This document shows, piece after piece, positions 45,282 to 55,616 of a stretch of DNA of 64,000 bases (within the stretch, counting starts at the first letter, position 1; each line of letters opens with the position of its first letter). The translations under genes were made by a program, and so were the position numbers. Source of the stretch: Gammaproteobacteria bacterium (lineage in GTDB: Bacteria; Pseudomonadota; Gammaproteobacteria; UBA4575); NCBI GenBank assembly GCA_026713925.1, contig JAPONM010000036.1, positions 124,001 to 188,000 of the forward strand, written 5' to 3'. The notes under the pieces were generated by a model. It did not search any database and was not told the origin of the DNA. It saw nothing but the letters and a program-made list of their open reading frames with translations.

Positions 45282-46385
45282 TTACTGTCTGGCACCCAGC
45301 TGCAACGCGCGTTGCCGGACCGCTTCCCGGTCCACAGGGTCAGCTGGTGCTGAGGCATGCTCCGGCCAACCCTGAATGTGCCGGGAAATGATTTCTGTCA
45401 GGGCCTGAATATGTACAGATTCGTCATTGAGAGCAGGAATGTAGTTAAAAGACTCGCCACCACTGCGCAAAAAAATCTCATGGTTCTGCATATCGATCTC
45501 TTCCAGCGTTTCAATACAGTCTGCCGAGAACCCGGGACAGAATACATCGACTGACTTGATCCCTTTCGCGGGCAGCTTTTTCAGGGTGTCGCTGGTATAG
45601 GGCTGTAGCCATTCGGCAATCCCGAAGCGTGACTGAAAAGTGAGTAGCCACTCCTCGTCCTTCAATTCTAGTCGTTCCGCAATCAGCCGTGCCGTTTGCT
45701 GGCACTCACAGTGGTAGGGATCTCCCTGCACAAGATTTCGTTTTGGCAGACCGTGAAAGGAAAACAGCAGCTTTTGGCTTCGCGGGTGATGTTCCCAGTG
45801 AGACCTGATCTGTACGGCACAGGCATCGATATACTCGGGTTCTGCGCCGTAATTGTTCACCATGCGTATTTCCGGCAGCCACCGTAGCCGGGCAAACTCT
45901 TTTGCAATTGCATCGAATGTGGAGGCGGTAGTGCTTGCAGAGTACTGCGGATATAACGGAAGAACCAGGATCCGGCGGGCATTGTTTTCCTCCAAGGCTT
46001 GCAATGCGGAAGCAATCGAAAGCTGGCCATAACGCATGGCCAGTACAACTTTCACACGGCCTGCACAAGACTTCTCAAGTGCCTCCTGCAGTGCGGATTC
46101 CTGTTTCTTGCTGATGGCCAGAAGCGGCGAGCCTTCATCCGTCCAGATTTTTGCATAGGCTTCGGCTTTCTGACGGGGACGCAGTCGAAGGACCACCGCA
46201 TGAAGAAGGACCCACCACAATGCTCTCGGCAGTTCAACAACCCGGGAATCCCACAAAAACTCAGCGAGATATTTTCGGATCGCACGGACCGTAGGGGCAT
46301 CAGGTGTCCCAAGATTCACGATCAGTACACCCAGACATATGTCGCCTCCATGTACATGATCCCGCTTGCCTTTAAATTTCGACAT
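45282..46385 (-). CDS. hemH: Ferrochelatase
   Basis: A 367-residue enzyme that inserts iron into protoporphyrin IX. The motifs are GVLIVNLGTPDAP, FSFHGLPKRN (with the catalytic His), DEEWLLTFQSRFG, and CPGFSADCIETLEEI. The ATG at 46385 follows a GTG. Converges with the fructosamine kinase gene, with 10 bp between the stops. Confidence 0.95.
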   Translation of the reverse strand: MSKFKGKRDHVHGGDICLGVLIVNLGTPDAPTVRAIRKYLAEFLWDSRVVELPRALWWVLLHAVVLRLRPRQKAEAYAKIWTDEGSPLLAISKKQESALQEALEKSCAGRVKVVLAMRYGQLSIASALQALEENNARRILVLPLYPQYSASTTASTFDAIAKEFARLRWLPEIRMVNNYGAEPEYIDACAVQIRSHWEHHPRSQKLLFSFHGLPKRNLVQGDPYHCECQQTARLIAERLELKDEEWLLTFQSRFGIAEWLQPYTSDTLKKLPAKGIKSVDVFCPGFSADCIETLEEIDMQNHEIFLRSGGESFNYIPALNDESVHIQALTEIISRHIQGWPEHASAPADPVDREAVRQRALQLGARQ

Positions 46386-46491
46386 CACTAAGGACGGTTG
46401 CGCCTGTGCGGTAACTGCGAATCATGAACCAAGTGCACGAGGATATGCGGTGCGAAACTGGCCGGATAGCATACTGCCCAGAAAGTATGGG

Positions 46492-47100
46492 TTATGCCAG
46501 TTTGTTGAGACGCTTGTGCAGGGGACTGGTGCGCGGAAAGTGAGCCAGCAAGAATTTCATCTGATCGGCCAGCACACGATGGCCCTGTAAAAATATGTAT
46601 TCGGCATGGGTCGGGGTAAACGGTATGGCCAGAAGTTGCATGCCAGACTGTTCTGGCGTTTGTCCTGCCTTGTGGTTATTGCATCGTTTGCAGGCTGAAA
46701 CGACGTTGTTCCATTCATCCCTGCCACCTCGGCTCAGCGGGCGTATATGGTCCCGTGACAAGTCACGACGATGAAACCGTTCACCGCAGTACATACACAT
46801 GTTGGCGTCACGCTTGAAAAGTGTCCGGTTGTTCAAGGGTGGTGTGTAGCTATGGTGCAGGGAGCGGTTGTTGCCTTGTGTGGCAATAATGGAGTGCACC
46901 TCGATCTGGCTGCGAAGACCGCTGCGGGCATTGATACCGCCACGAATCACATACAGGCGCTCCCCGCAGGTATAGGCGACCTGCTCGATGTGATACAGGC
47001 GCACGGCATCCTGGTAATTGACCCATTCCATGGGCATGCCCGATACATCCGTGCGCAGTATTTGCAGACTGAGGTCGCTCACTGGGTACTTCAGGTTCAT
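46492..47100 (-). CDS. HNH endonuclease
   Basis: A 202-residue protein with an HNH domain: CMYCGERFHRRDLSRDH, then DEWNNVVSACKRCNNHKAG. Two Cys pairs hold a zinc. It matches the stand-alone HNH proteins common in proteobacteria, whose role is not settled. The ATG at 47100 avoids an unconserved N-terminal extension to 47196. Confidence 0.85.
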   Translation of the reverse strand: MNLKYPVSDLSLQILRTDVSGMPMEWVNYQDAVRLYHIEQVAYTCGERLYVIRGGINARSGLRSQIEVHSIIATQGNNRSLHHSYTPPLNNRTLFKRDANMCMYCGERFHRRDLSRDHIRPLSRGGRDEWNNVVSACKRCNNHKAGQTPEQSGMQLLAIPFTPTHAEYIFLQGHRVLADQMKFLLAHFPRTSPLHKRLNKLA

Positions 47101-47594
47101 GTTTACACTGTGCCGGTACATGGTGCTGCACTTCGATATATTGGAACACGGGAATACTACACTATTTCTAAGGTTACGAAGTTCACAATTGAACATTGAC
47201 GGGGACAGGAAAATAACCCTTGCAGGCCGGCCTGCACTGCCTGCCCGGCCTTCCAGGTCCGATCACAACAGGGATCTGGCACAGAAATCAGGCAGGGAGT
47301 AATGGAGTGTTGTGAAAAGGATAACCGGAGATATTGAAGTAGTTTATTCACATTGGCCACTAAACGTCAGGCCGTGCAGCCCGTCTCTTGCGAATCCGAG
47401 TCTATTATACAAACTATTGATTTATAAAGATAATATTCGGCAATTCCCGGAAATTCCGCTGCATGGACGAAAATTCCCGGGTCATTGACCCCGGATACAA
47501 CACTTTATCCACAGCACAGACCAATAAATTTGTATGCATGTAGGGGCCCCTCACCCAACTGTGGCGCGCACACCTTGATAAACTATGCCTGACC
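47101..47594. other. Intergenic region before priA
   Basis: Some 490 bases with no convincing gene. One perfect DnaA box (TTATCCACA, about 47506-47514) lies upstream of priA. The stretch near 47400-47440 is AT-rich and probably carries the priA promoter. Confidence 0.45.
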
Positions 47595-49790
47595 ATGTCA
47601 TCACCCCCGATTTTAAAACTTGCCCTGCCTGTGCCACTGTACCGGTATTTCGAATACCGGCTTCCTGCGCAGCCAACATTCGGAGATATCCGGATCGGGG
47701 TGCGTGCAAGGGTACCTTTCGGCAACCAAACACTCGTCGGCATTGTGGTCGGGAAACACCGCAGCCCCTCACTGCCTCCCGGCAAGCTGAAAGCTGTTCT
47801 GGAAATACTGGATGACGAACCGGTATTTGACCCCGTGCTGCAAAAAGTGCTGTTCTGGACCGCCAGTTATTATCAGCAGCCACCTGGCGAGGTGTTCAGT
47901 GCCGCCCTGCCCGGCGTGCTGCGCAAAAACCGGCGCATCACCGCTGCGACCTGCACGATCTACCGGGCCTGCACAGATCAGGCTGGCGGACAGGTCTTGC
48001 ACAATGCCCCGAAACAGCACCAGGTACTTGAACTGATCCAGTCCCACCCCGGGGGATTAAGCTCAGGTGAAATGAATGCCCGCATGACCCACTGGCGACC
48101 AGCTGTTCGTGCCCTGATTGGAAAAGGCCTGGTCGAGGAGATCATACGTGAGCAGACCATGGCCAGAACCCCGAATACCCGGGCACAGCCCCTGATCTTG
48201 AATCAGGAACAACAGCATGCCTATGAGCAGATTTGCCGGAACATGCAAGAATTCGGAACCTACCTGTTGGCCGGTGTAACCGGCAGTGGCAAAACCGAGG
48301 TATACCTGGCCCTTGCAAAAGACGTGATCCACCATGGGCGACAGGTACTCATCCTTGTACCGGAGATCGGCCTGACCCCGCAACTGGTACGGAGAATTGA
48401 AACCAGGCTGAATGTGCCGGTTGCACGGATGCATTCGGACCTGAACGCAGGCGAACGGGCACAGGCATGGCTGCAGGCCAGCACAGGGAAAGCAGACATC
48501 GTGGTCGGTACCCGTTCGGCCGTATTTCTGTCTTTCAAAAACCTAGGCCTGATCGTGGTGGACGAGGAACATGATTTGTCATTCAAACAGCAGGATGGCC
48601 TTTTGTACAACGCACGTGATGTCGCTATCTACCGGGCTAAACAGCTGTCTGTCCCTGTTGTTCTGGGCAGCGCTACCCCTTCCCTGGAAAGCCAGCACAA
48701 TGTCCATCGTAGCCACTACCAGAGAATCGTCCTGAGCAAACGGGCGAAACGTGCCAAAATCCCACAGGTCAAGCTGATCGACCTGCGATCCAAGCCGGTT
48801 ACAGACGGGCTGTCCAGTGAGCTGATTCAGGCCATCGATGCTGAACTCATGAACCGTCACCAGGTCTTGCTTTTTCTGAATCGACGCGGATACGCTCCCT
48901 TCCTGCTATGTCATGAATGTGCCTGGACTGCTGAGTGCTCACGCTGCAATGCGCACATGGTGTTCTACAAAAAACAGAACATCCTCAAGTGCCACCATTG
49001 CCTGAATCAGGAACAAGTCCCGGCTGCATGCCCACAATGCAATTCAGAAAACATCCTTTTCCTTGGTGAAGGGACACAGCGAATAGAAGACAGGCTCAAG
49101 GAAATTTTCCCGAACACAGCCATGGCGCGCATTGACCGTGACAGCACGCGCGGGAAGAACACCCTGCAGGACAGGCTGGATGATATCCGCAAGGGTAAAT
49201 ATCAAATTATCATCGGCACGCAAATGCTCACCAAAGGACACGATTTTCCCAACGTGACGCTTGTTGGCATTCTGAACGTTGATCACGGGCTGCTAAGCAG
49301 CGACTTCCGAGCGACAGAACACCTTGCACAGCTGATCGTGCAGGTTTCAGGCAGGGCTGGACGTTCACTGCATAAAGGCAAGGTGTTACTTCAAACCCAT
49401 CAACCAGAACACCCCCTGCTGAACTGTCTGTTAACTCGCGGATACCGGGAATTTTCCGAGGAGGTTCTCAAACAACGTGAAAGCTGCGGGCTGCCGCCGT
49501 ATACCTTTATGCTGCTGATACGCGCACGTGCACATCAGCAGGACCTGACCTACCGGTTTCTTCAGGACGTCAAATCCTCCATGCTGTGCGCAGGTGCATC
49601 CGGGCTGAATCTGTTCGGACCCATTCCTGCAAACCTTGAACGCAAGGCCGGCATGTATCAAAGCCTGGTAGTGGCCATCGCCTCAAGCAGGAATGCCCGG
49701 CAAAAGCACTGGGCTGAACTCATCCAGCAGCACCCGCTTGCAAAACGTGTGCGCTGGACCATTGAAGTGGACCCACTCGAAACAGGCTGA
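47595..49790 (+). CDS. priA: Primosomal replication-restart helicase PriA
   Basis: A 731-residue protein. The N-terminal 3'-DNA binding domain is at residues ~1-110. Walker A AGVTGSGKTEVYLAL, DEEHD in IVVDEEHDLSFK, and helicase motifs GSATPSLES and GTQMLTKGHDFPN follow. Two zinc fingers (CHECAWTAEC, CHHC and CPQC) lie between them. It reloads the replisome at stalled forks. Confidence 0.96.
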   Translation: MSSPPILKLALPVPLYRYFEYRLPAQPTFGDIRIGVRARVPFGNQTLVGIVVGKHRSPSLPPGKLKAVLEILDDEPVFDPVLQKVLFWTASYYQQPPGEVFSAALPGVLRKNRRITAATCTIYRACTDQAGGQVLHNAPKQHQVLELIQSHPGGLSSGEMNARMTHWRPAVRALIGKGLVEEIIREQTMARTPNTRAQPLILNQEQQHAYEQICRNMQEFGTYLLAGVTGSGKTEVYLALAKDVIHHGRQVLILVPEIGLTPQLVRRIETRLNVPVARMHSDLNAGERAQAWLQASTGKADIVVGTRSAVFLSFKNLGLIVVDEEHDLSFKQQDGLLYNARDVAIYRAKQLSVPVVLGSATPSLESQHNVHRSHYQRIVLSKRAKRAKIPQVKLIDLRSKPVTDGLSSELIQAIDAELMNRHQVLLFLNRRGYAPFLLCHECAWTAECSRCNAHMVFYKKQNILKCHHCLNQEQVPAACPQCNSENILFLGEGTQRIEDRLKEIFPNTAMARIDRDSTRGKNTLQDRLDDIRKGKYQIIIGTQMLTKGHDFPNVTLVGILNVDHGLLSSDFRATEHLAQLIVQVSGRAGRSLHKGKVLLQTHQPEHPLLNCLLTRGYREFSEEVLKQRESCGLPPYTFMLLIRARAHQQDLTYRFLQDVKSSMLCAGASGLNLFGPIPANLERKAGMYQSLVVAIASSRNARQKHWAELIQQHPLAKRVRWTIEVDPLETG

Positions 49791-49875
49791 AGGATCAGGA
49801 CAGTATTTCCCAAATTTTGTGCAGGACGCATGCATTTGGGTACAATGCAGCCTGTCCCACAGGATAATCCCTCTC

Positions 49876-51621
49876 ATGCAAGCGCAAATCTCGAAACTGC
49901 TGGCCGCTGCGGTGTCCCGCTTGCAAACTGAAGGAGAGTTGCCTGCGGACCTGAGCGCCGATATCCGGATCACACGCAGCAAGGACAAGGCCCATGGGGA
50001 CTTTGCCTCCAGCCTGGCGCTCCGGTTGTCCAAATCCGCCGGCATTCCTGCGCACGTGCTGGCTGAAAAGATCGCCTCGCATATCCCCGAGAGTTCAGGC
50101 ATCGCAAAAATTGAAACCGCTGGTCCCGGATTTATAAATTTCTATCTGCGTGCCGGTGCCGAAGTAGGAATACTGGACCAGATCATTCACCAGAATGACC
50201 GGTTTGGCGGGCGCGCAGCATACACCAACAGGAAGATACTGATTGAATTTGTTTCGGCAAATCCTACCGGACCCCTGCATATTGGACATGGACGAGGGGC
50301 CGCATACGGGGCAACCATAGCAAACCTGCTCGAAGCGACAGGCAATGAGGTACGACGCGAATACTATGTCAACGATTCGGGTCGCCAGGTGGATATCCTG
50401 GCTGTCTCGGTATGGCTCAGGTATCTTGAACTCTGTGGGCAGACACTGCGCTTCCCGGACAGCGCCTATCAAGGTGACTATATCTGGGATATTGCAGCCT
50501 CCGTGCACCGCGAATTCAGTGAGGCATTCCTGCATCCTGCAGAATCGATACAGTCCTTACAGGATGACTGTGAGCAGATCGACCCGGAAACCTGCATCGA
50601 TGCGGTGATCGGCCAAGCCAAACTGCTGCTCACAGAAAATGAATATGGAACGTTTCGCGGGCGGGCACTGGATATCATCGCAGATGATATCCGAAATGAC
50701 CTGGAACATTTTGCCGTCACGTTCGACCGATGGTATTCGGAACGGTCACTGACCCGAGCCAGGATACAGGTTGTGCTCGACACCCTGACTGAAAACGGGC
50801 ACACCTATCTGAAAGACGGTGCCTTGTGGTTTGCCAGTACAGCCTTCGGTGACGAAAAAGACCGTGTGCTGGTACGCGAAAACGGCCAGCCGACCTACTT
50901 TACATCAGACATTGCCTATCACCTGGACAAGTATGAACGCGGCTTTGACCAGTTGATCAACATCTGGGGGGCCGACCACCACGGCTATATTCCGCGTGTG
51001 CGGGCGGCCATGCAGGCCCTGGGCAAAGACCCGGGCCGCCTGCACGTCCTGCTGGTGCAATTTGCCAATCTGTACGAGGCTGGGGAAAAACTCACTATGT
51101 CCACCCGCTCTGGGGAATTCGTGACGCTACGGCAATTGCGCAAGCAAGTTGGCACGGACGCCGCGCGTTTTTTCTATGTGATGCGCAAATGTGAACAGCA
51201 TCTGGACTTTGACCTGGACTTGGCCACCTCGAAAACACAGGACAACCCCGTCTACTATGTACAATACGCACATGCAAGAATCTGCAGCATCCTCAGGCAG
51301 GCTGATCCGCCTGTACTGGATGGCGGGCTGATCAGGGCAGATGCCGCACTCCTGACCCAGAAACATGAAACAAACTTGATCAAACTGCTGACCCAATTCC
51401 CGGAAAACGTACAGGCAGCTGCTGACCAGTTTGCCCCCCACGTCGTGGTTGGTTACCTGCGCAACCTTGCAAATACCTTTCACAGTTTTTATAACGCTCA
51501 CCAGGTACTGGTGGCGGACACTGCGCTGCGTAATGCCCGCCTCAAGCTGATCCGGGCAACACAAATCGTGCTGAGCAACGGCTTGACCCTGCTTGATGTC
51601 AGCGCACCTGAACAAATGTAG
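49876..51621 (+). CDS. argS: Arginyl-tRNA synthetase
   Basis: A 581-residue class I synthetase. HIGH motif is in PTGPLHIGHGRGAAYG, and a KMSKS-like motif in EKLTMSTRSGEF. The ATG at 49876 begins with the normal Add1 domain (MQAQISKLLAAAV); the frame extends upstream into the end of priA and is not used. A SPOR gene follows after 8 bp. Confidence 0.96.
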   Translation: MQAQISKLLAAAVSRLQTEGELPADLSADIRITRSKDKAHGDFASSLALRLSKSAGIPAHVLAEKIASHIPESSGIAKIETAGPGFINFYLRAGAEVGILDQIIHQNDRFGGRAAYTNRKILIEFVSANPTGPLHIGHGRGAAYGATIANLLEATGNEVRREYYVNDSGRQVDILAVSVWLRYLELCGQTLRFPDSAYQGDYIWDIAASVHREFSEAFLHPAESIQSLQDDCEQIDPETCIDAVIGQAKLLLTENEYGTFRGRALDIIADDIRNDLEHFAVTFDRWYSERSLTRARIQVVLDTLTENGHTYLKDGALWFASTAFGDEKDRVLVRENGQPTYFTSDIAYHLDKYERGFDQLINIWGADHHGYIPRVRAAMQALGKDPGRLHVLLVQFANLYEAGEKLTMSTRSGEFVTLRQLRKQVGTDAARFFYVMRKCEQHLDFDLDLATSKTQDNPVYYVQYAHARICSILRQADPPVLDGGLIRADAALLTQKHETNLIKLLTQFPENVQAAADQFAPHVVVGYLRNLANTFHSFYNAHQVLVADTALRNARLKLIRATQIVLSNGLTLLDVSAPEQM

Positions 51622-51629
51622 GGAAAATC

Positions 51630-52163
51630 ATGGCTGTAAGAAAAAAACGAAAACCTGCCAAGCGAGGCCGTCTCTTTCCGGCTTGGGCCTGGCTGGGGTT
51701 GGGAATCATTTCAGGAATCGGCATTGCCATGTCAATCGACATTGACGGCTGGTATGCCGGCAAAAACCGGGCGGTTACACAAGAAGCCGTAAAACCTGCA
51801 GAATCCCTGGAAAAAAGGAAATTCGATTTCTACACGCTGCTGCCCGAACTGGAAATCATCATCCCGCAAGATGAAATCACCCTGCAAGGCGAACAGCCTG
51901 TCAAACCGGCACGCCGTCCTGAACACAAGGGCGGTTACTTGCTGCAGGCAGGTTCATTCAAACAGTTCGACGAGGCTGACAGTCTCAAGGCACGCCTGGC
52001 ACTGCTGGGAATTGAGGCTCATATCCAGTCCGTGGAAGTAAACGACATTACATGGCACCGGGTCCGAATCGGGCCTTCCAATGACCGGCAGGCTCTGGAG
52101 GAAACACGAAAAAACCTGCGCACCAACCAGATCGACACAATATTGATGCAAGCGAAACAGTAG
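51630..52163 (+). CDS. SPOR-domain cell-division protein (FtsN-like)
   Basis: The 177-residue protein has a basic cytosolic tail (RKKRKPAKRGR), one membrane helix (about residues 17-36), a short linker, and a C-terminal SPOR domain (about 105-175; GYLLQAGSFKQFDEAD, HRVRIGPSNDRQ). SPOR binds denuded glycan strands at the septum. The argS-SPOR pairing is common in gammaproteobacteria. Confidence 0.9.
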   Translation: MAVRKKRKPAKRGRLFPAWAWLGLGIISGIGIAMSIDIDGWYAGKNRAVTQEAVKPAESLEKRKFDFYTLLPELEIIIPQDEITLQGEQPVKPARRPEHKGGYLLQAGSFKQFDEADSLKARLALLGIEAHIQSVEVNDITWHRVRIGPSNDRQALEETRKNLRTNQIDTILMQAKQ

Positions 52164-52192
52164 CGCTTCAGTGACGGCTGACCGCGCGCGAT

Positions 52193-54007
52193 TCATACTG
52201 CAAGGGACGCATACATCGCATCGATGTCTTCTGCAAACTGCCTCACCAGCTGTGTTCTTCTGATTTTCAAAGTCGGAGTAAGCAAACCGTTTTCAATCGT
52301 CCAAGGCTCCAGGTACATGCATGCCCTGCGTACCTGGGCATACCCGGGAAACTCCCTCAGGCATTTGGCCAGACACCGCAGTACATGCTTGTGTACGGCA
52401 CTGTTGCGCAGACTTTCCTGTGCCTGACTTTCAAGCCCTAGATCCTCTGCAAGAATCCCCCATTGCGTTTCATTCAGGACCACAAGAGCAGACAGAAAAG
52501 CCCGGCCTTCGCCCAGAATCATGACCTGCTCAAACAGGGGATCGGTACAAATTGCGGTCTCCATGTCCTGGGGTGAGACCTTCTCGGCATTGGCCAGGAC
52601 AATGATGTCCTTGATTCTGCCTGTGATATACAGATACCCCTCGTCGCTTATGTGCACGATATCACCTGTGTGCAACCACCCTTCAGCATCGATCACCTGC
52701 TCAGTCGCCTGCAGATCGTTGTAATACCCCAGCATCACGCAGTCGCTGCGTGTATACAACTCACCGCCTTCGCCAAGCCTGGTCTCAATGCCCGGTAACG
52801 CCTTGCCTATACTGAATGGGTCATTGGCATCCGGACGGCCTACGCTGATAACAGGACTGCTTTCTGTCATGCCGTAGCCCTGGTAAAGCGGTATGCCAAG
52901 GCTGATAAAAAACCGCGTGATGGTTTTGTCCAGTGCTGCACCGCCTACAATTGCAAAACGCAGTCTTCCACCCAGTCTCCGGCTGATTTTTGCAGCCACC
53001 AGGTAATTCAGCAGTGGCCATGCCAACAGGCTCCAGTGCCACCCGGCCTTGCCTGTCTTGTGCTCAAACCGCCGCCAGCCGATTTGCTGTGTCCATGTAA
53101 ATACTCTTTTCCTCAAAGATGACTGTTGCGCCACCTGGCTCAGAATTTTTGCATATATCATCTCGTAAATGCGTGGCACCGATACGAAAACAGTCGGACA
53201 CACTTCCTGTAGATCCTGTGCCAGCTGCTGAATCGAACGGGCAAAACATACCGTCATGTTGGCCATCATGGGCATAAAACAGCCTGCCGTGCGTTCCAGG
53301 GCGTGCGACAGGGGTAAAAAAGACAAAAACACGTCCTGCTCAACGAACTCTGCACACTGCAAGGCGGCATACGCGTTGGATAGTATGTTTTTATGGCTGA
53401 GCATGACCCCTTTGGGACGGCCTGTGGTACCCGAGGTATAGACGATCGTGGCAAGCTCTTCGCTCTCCTGGGATACGGACTGATATCTGCCGTGCGCATC
53501 GCCATCCAGCCAATCATGCAGATGGACCAGACGGGTATCGTCATCCTCAGCATGTGTCAGCGGAGCGACGCTGACTACGCATTGCAGCGCCTCATGGATG
53601 CTTGTGATCTGCGACAACTGACGCCACTGGCGCTGATTCTGAACGAGTATCACCTTGATGCCAGCATTCTCGACAATGTAGGCTACGTTTTCAGGCCGGT
53701 CATTCGTATACAGGGGTACTGTCACCAGGCCCATACCCAGTGCGGCCATATCGAACATGATCCACTCCGGGCAATTCCGCAGCATGACTGCCACGCGTTC
53801 CCCCATGCCCAGCCGTTCACTGCGCAGTGCGGCCTGAATCCCTGCTGCACCGTGTGCAACCTGTTGCCAAGTCAAGCTTTCCCAGCACCGGGTCTCGTCA
53901 TCGTAGAAGCCGTAGGCCTGTGAGTGCGGAGTACGCATCACACGTTCGCAGAGCAGACCAGGCAAGGTCAATGCGACTTCGGGAGTGATGCTGTCAGCTT
54001 GTTTCAT
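52193..54007 (-). CDS. AMP-dependent long-chain acyl-CoA synthetase
   Basis: A 604-residue adenylate-forming enzyme. The phosphate loop is IVYTSGTTGRPKGVMLSHKN, with GYGMTESSPVIS, and LHTGDI near the hinge; ITGRIKDIIVLANAEKVSP carries the C-terminal lysine region. It resembles the FAA1-like fatty acid CoA ligases. The ATG at 54007 gives a standard start (MKQADSITPEVALTL). Confidence 0.9.
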   Translation of the reverse strand: MKQADSITPEVALTLPGLLCERVMRTPHSQAYGFYDDETRCWESLTWQQVAHGAAGIQAALRSERLGMGERVAVMLRNCPEWIMFDMAALGMGLVTVPLYTNDRPENVAYIVENAGIKVILVQNQRQWRQLSQITSIHEALQCVVSVAPLTHAEDDDTRLVHLHDWLDGDAHGRYQSVSQESEELATIVYTSGTTGRPKGVMLSHKNILSNAYAALQCAEFVEQDVFLSFLPLSHALERTAGCFMPMMANMTVCFARSIQQLAQDLQEVCPTVFVSVPRIYEMIYAKILSQVAQQSSLRKRVFTWTQQIGWRRFEHKTGKAGWHWSLLAWPLLNYLVAAKISRRLGGRLRFAIVGGAALDKTITRFFISLGIPLYQGYGMTESSPVISVGRPDANDPFSIGKALPGIETRLGEGGELYTRSDCVMLGYYNDLQATEQVIDAEGWLHTGDIVHISDEGYLYITGRIKDIIVLANAEKVSPQDMETAICTDPLFEQVMILGEGRAFLSALVVLNETQWGILAEDLGLESQAQESLRNSAVHKHVLRCLAKCLREFPGYAQVRRACMYLEPWTIENGLLTPTLKIRRTQLVRQFAEDIDAMYASLAV

Positions 54008-54177
54008 CCGGAAATATGTGGACTGTGCGGTCTTTCGCACCGGGCGAGGGAACCAGCATTATGATAATTATTTTCTATGGCCTTCATTGTACACCCGTGC
54101 AAATCTCCAGAGACCGGAGGGTCAAACTTGATTTACGCCTTTTGCGCCTTTATAAGGAACAAATATAAAGCTTCTGT

Positions 54178-55233
54178 ATGAATATGTCAGATACATCCCT
54201 TGAATTTGCAGTCCCCCTGGAAGACATTCCGGAAACAGCGGTGATCCAGTCACGCCTGCCCGTGTACACCGCTCAGCAAAGAAAAGAAAAAATTGCTCGC
54301 ATCAAGCATCTGCTCAAACAGGAAAATGCAGTACTGATTGCACACTATTACACCCATGAAACCCTGCAAAAAATCGCTGAAGAAACTGGAGGCTATGTAT
54401 CCGACTCACTGGAGATGGCACGTTTTGGCAGCCGCCACGAAGCCACGACGCTGGTCGTTGCAGGGGTTCGCTTCATGGGAGAAACCGCAAAAATACTGAA
54501 CCCTGAAAAACGGGTTCTGATGCCGACCCTGCAGGCAACCTGCTCTCTTGATCTCGGTTGTCCCGCCAGGGAATTCAGTGAATTCTGCGACCGGCACCCA
54601 AACCATGAAGTTGTCGTTTATGCCAATACAAGTGCCGAGGTCAAGGCCCGTGCGGACTGGGTCGTGACTTCAAGCATTGCCGTGAAAGTGATTTCCCACC
54701 TGATGGACCAAGACAAAAATATCATATGGGCCCCTGACCGCCATCTGGGCCGCTATATTGAAAAAGTTACGGGTGCGAGCATGATTTCATGGCAAGGGGC
54801 CTGCGTTGTACATGAGGAATTCAAGGCCCGTGCACTGGGTGACCTGATTGCGCAATACCCGGATGCCGGCATCCTGGTGCATCCTGAGTCACCCGAGGCA
54901 GTCATCGAGGCTGCTGATGTAGTCGGTTCGACCACTGCACTGATCCAGGCAGCCAAGGAACTGCCACACCGGGCATTCATCGTGGCGACAGATAACAGGA
55001 TTTTCTACAAAATGAAAAAAGCCGCACCGGACAAGACTTTCATAGAAGCCCCCACAGCCGGTGAAGGCGCTACATGCAAAAGCTGTGCACATTGTCCATG
55101 GATGGCCATGAACGGCCTCCATAACCTTGAAGCCGTGCTGGAATCCGGTGACAACGAGATTTTCGTTGATGAGGAAATCCGCAGGAAGGCGCACCGCTCA
55201 ACCCGCCGCATGCTGGAATTTATTGCTCATTAG
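54178..55233 (+). CDS. nadA: Quinolinate synthase
   Basis: A 351-residue 4Fe-4S enzyme of NAD synthesis. Motifs are [28 protein letters not shown], and [18 protein letters not shown] with cluster Cys. Its 3' end overlaps a small minus-strand ORF (55198-55374). Confidence 0.95.
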   Translation: MNMSDTSLEFAVPLEDIPETAVIQSRLPVYTAQQRKEKIARIKHLLKQENAVLIAHYYTHETLQKIAEETGGYVSDSLEMARFGSRHEATTLVVAGVRFMGETAKILNPEKRVLMPTLQATCSLDLGCPAREFSEFCDRHPNHEVVVYANTSAEVKARADWVVTSSIAVKVISHLMDQDKNIIWAPDRHLGRYIEKVTGASMISWQGACVVHEEFKARALGDLIAQYPDAGILVHPESPEAVIEAADVVGSTTALIQAAKELPHRAFIVATDNRIFYKMKKAAPDKTFIEAPTAGEGATCKSCAHCPWMAMNGLHNLEAVLESGDNEIFVDEEIRRKAHRSTRRMLEFIAH

Positions 55234-55374
55234 AGATTCCTGCAGCAGGCACCAGTGTATGCGATCGACATCCAAACCGGGTTGCGGCTTGCCCCTGTGT
55301 ACTACCACCTGATCGCATGACATCTTCGTGAAGTAATCCTTGGACATCTTGTCGGGCACTTCGTTTTCGCTCAT
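55198..55374 (-). CDS. Small ORF, 58 aa, coupled to ycgL
   Basis: The ORF starts at 55374, overlapping the ycgL stop as ATGA, and runs to a TGA at 55198 inside the end of nadA. The product begins [19 protein letters not shown] and contains [19 protein letters not shown]. It has no homologue known to me. The overlap with ycgL and the protein-like composition favour a real gene; the 36-bp overlap with nadA argues for caution. Confidence 0.35.
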   Translation of the reverse strand: MSENEVPDKMSKDYFTKMSCDQVVVHRGKPQPGLDVDRIHWCLLQESLMSNKFQHAAG

Positions 55375-55616
55375 GCAAATGTACAGGTCTGTGATGGCAT
55401 CTGCAGATAATAACCCTGTTCATTCAAGCTGGTCATGACCTGTCCGGCATCAGCCTGTGAAAGGGTACGGCCCTCGGTCAACTCGAACTCCAGAACAAAA
55501 TCAGGCTTTCCAAAAAGGACCTTCAGCCTGTCCGGGACGACATCAAAACAGTCTTTTCTGCCCAAGTACAGGTATGTATCGGATTTTTTCAGGCTCTTGT
55601 AGACATAGCATCTCAT
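55371..55616 (-). CDS. ycgL: YcgL-domain protein
   Basis: An 81-residue protein starting MRCYVYKSLKKSDTYLYL and containing VPDRLKVLFGKPDFVLEFEL, the YcgL pattern. Function not established. It shares one base with the speA stop (TGATG) and is probably translated with it. Confidence 0.88.
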   Translation of the reverse strand: MRCYVYKSLKKSDTYLYLGRKDCFDVVPDRLKVLFGKPDFVLEFELTEGRTLSQADAGQVMTSLNEQGYYLQMPSQTCTFA

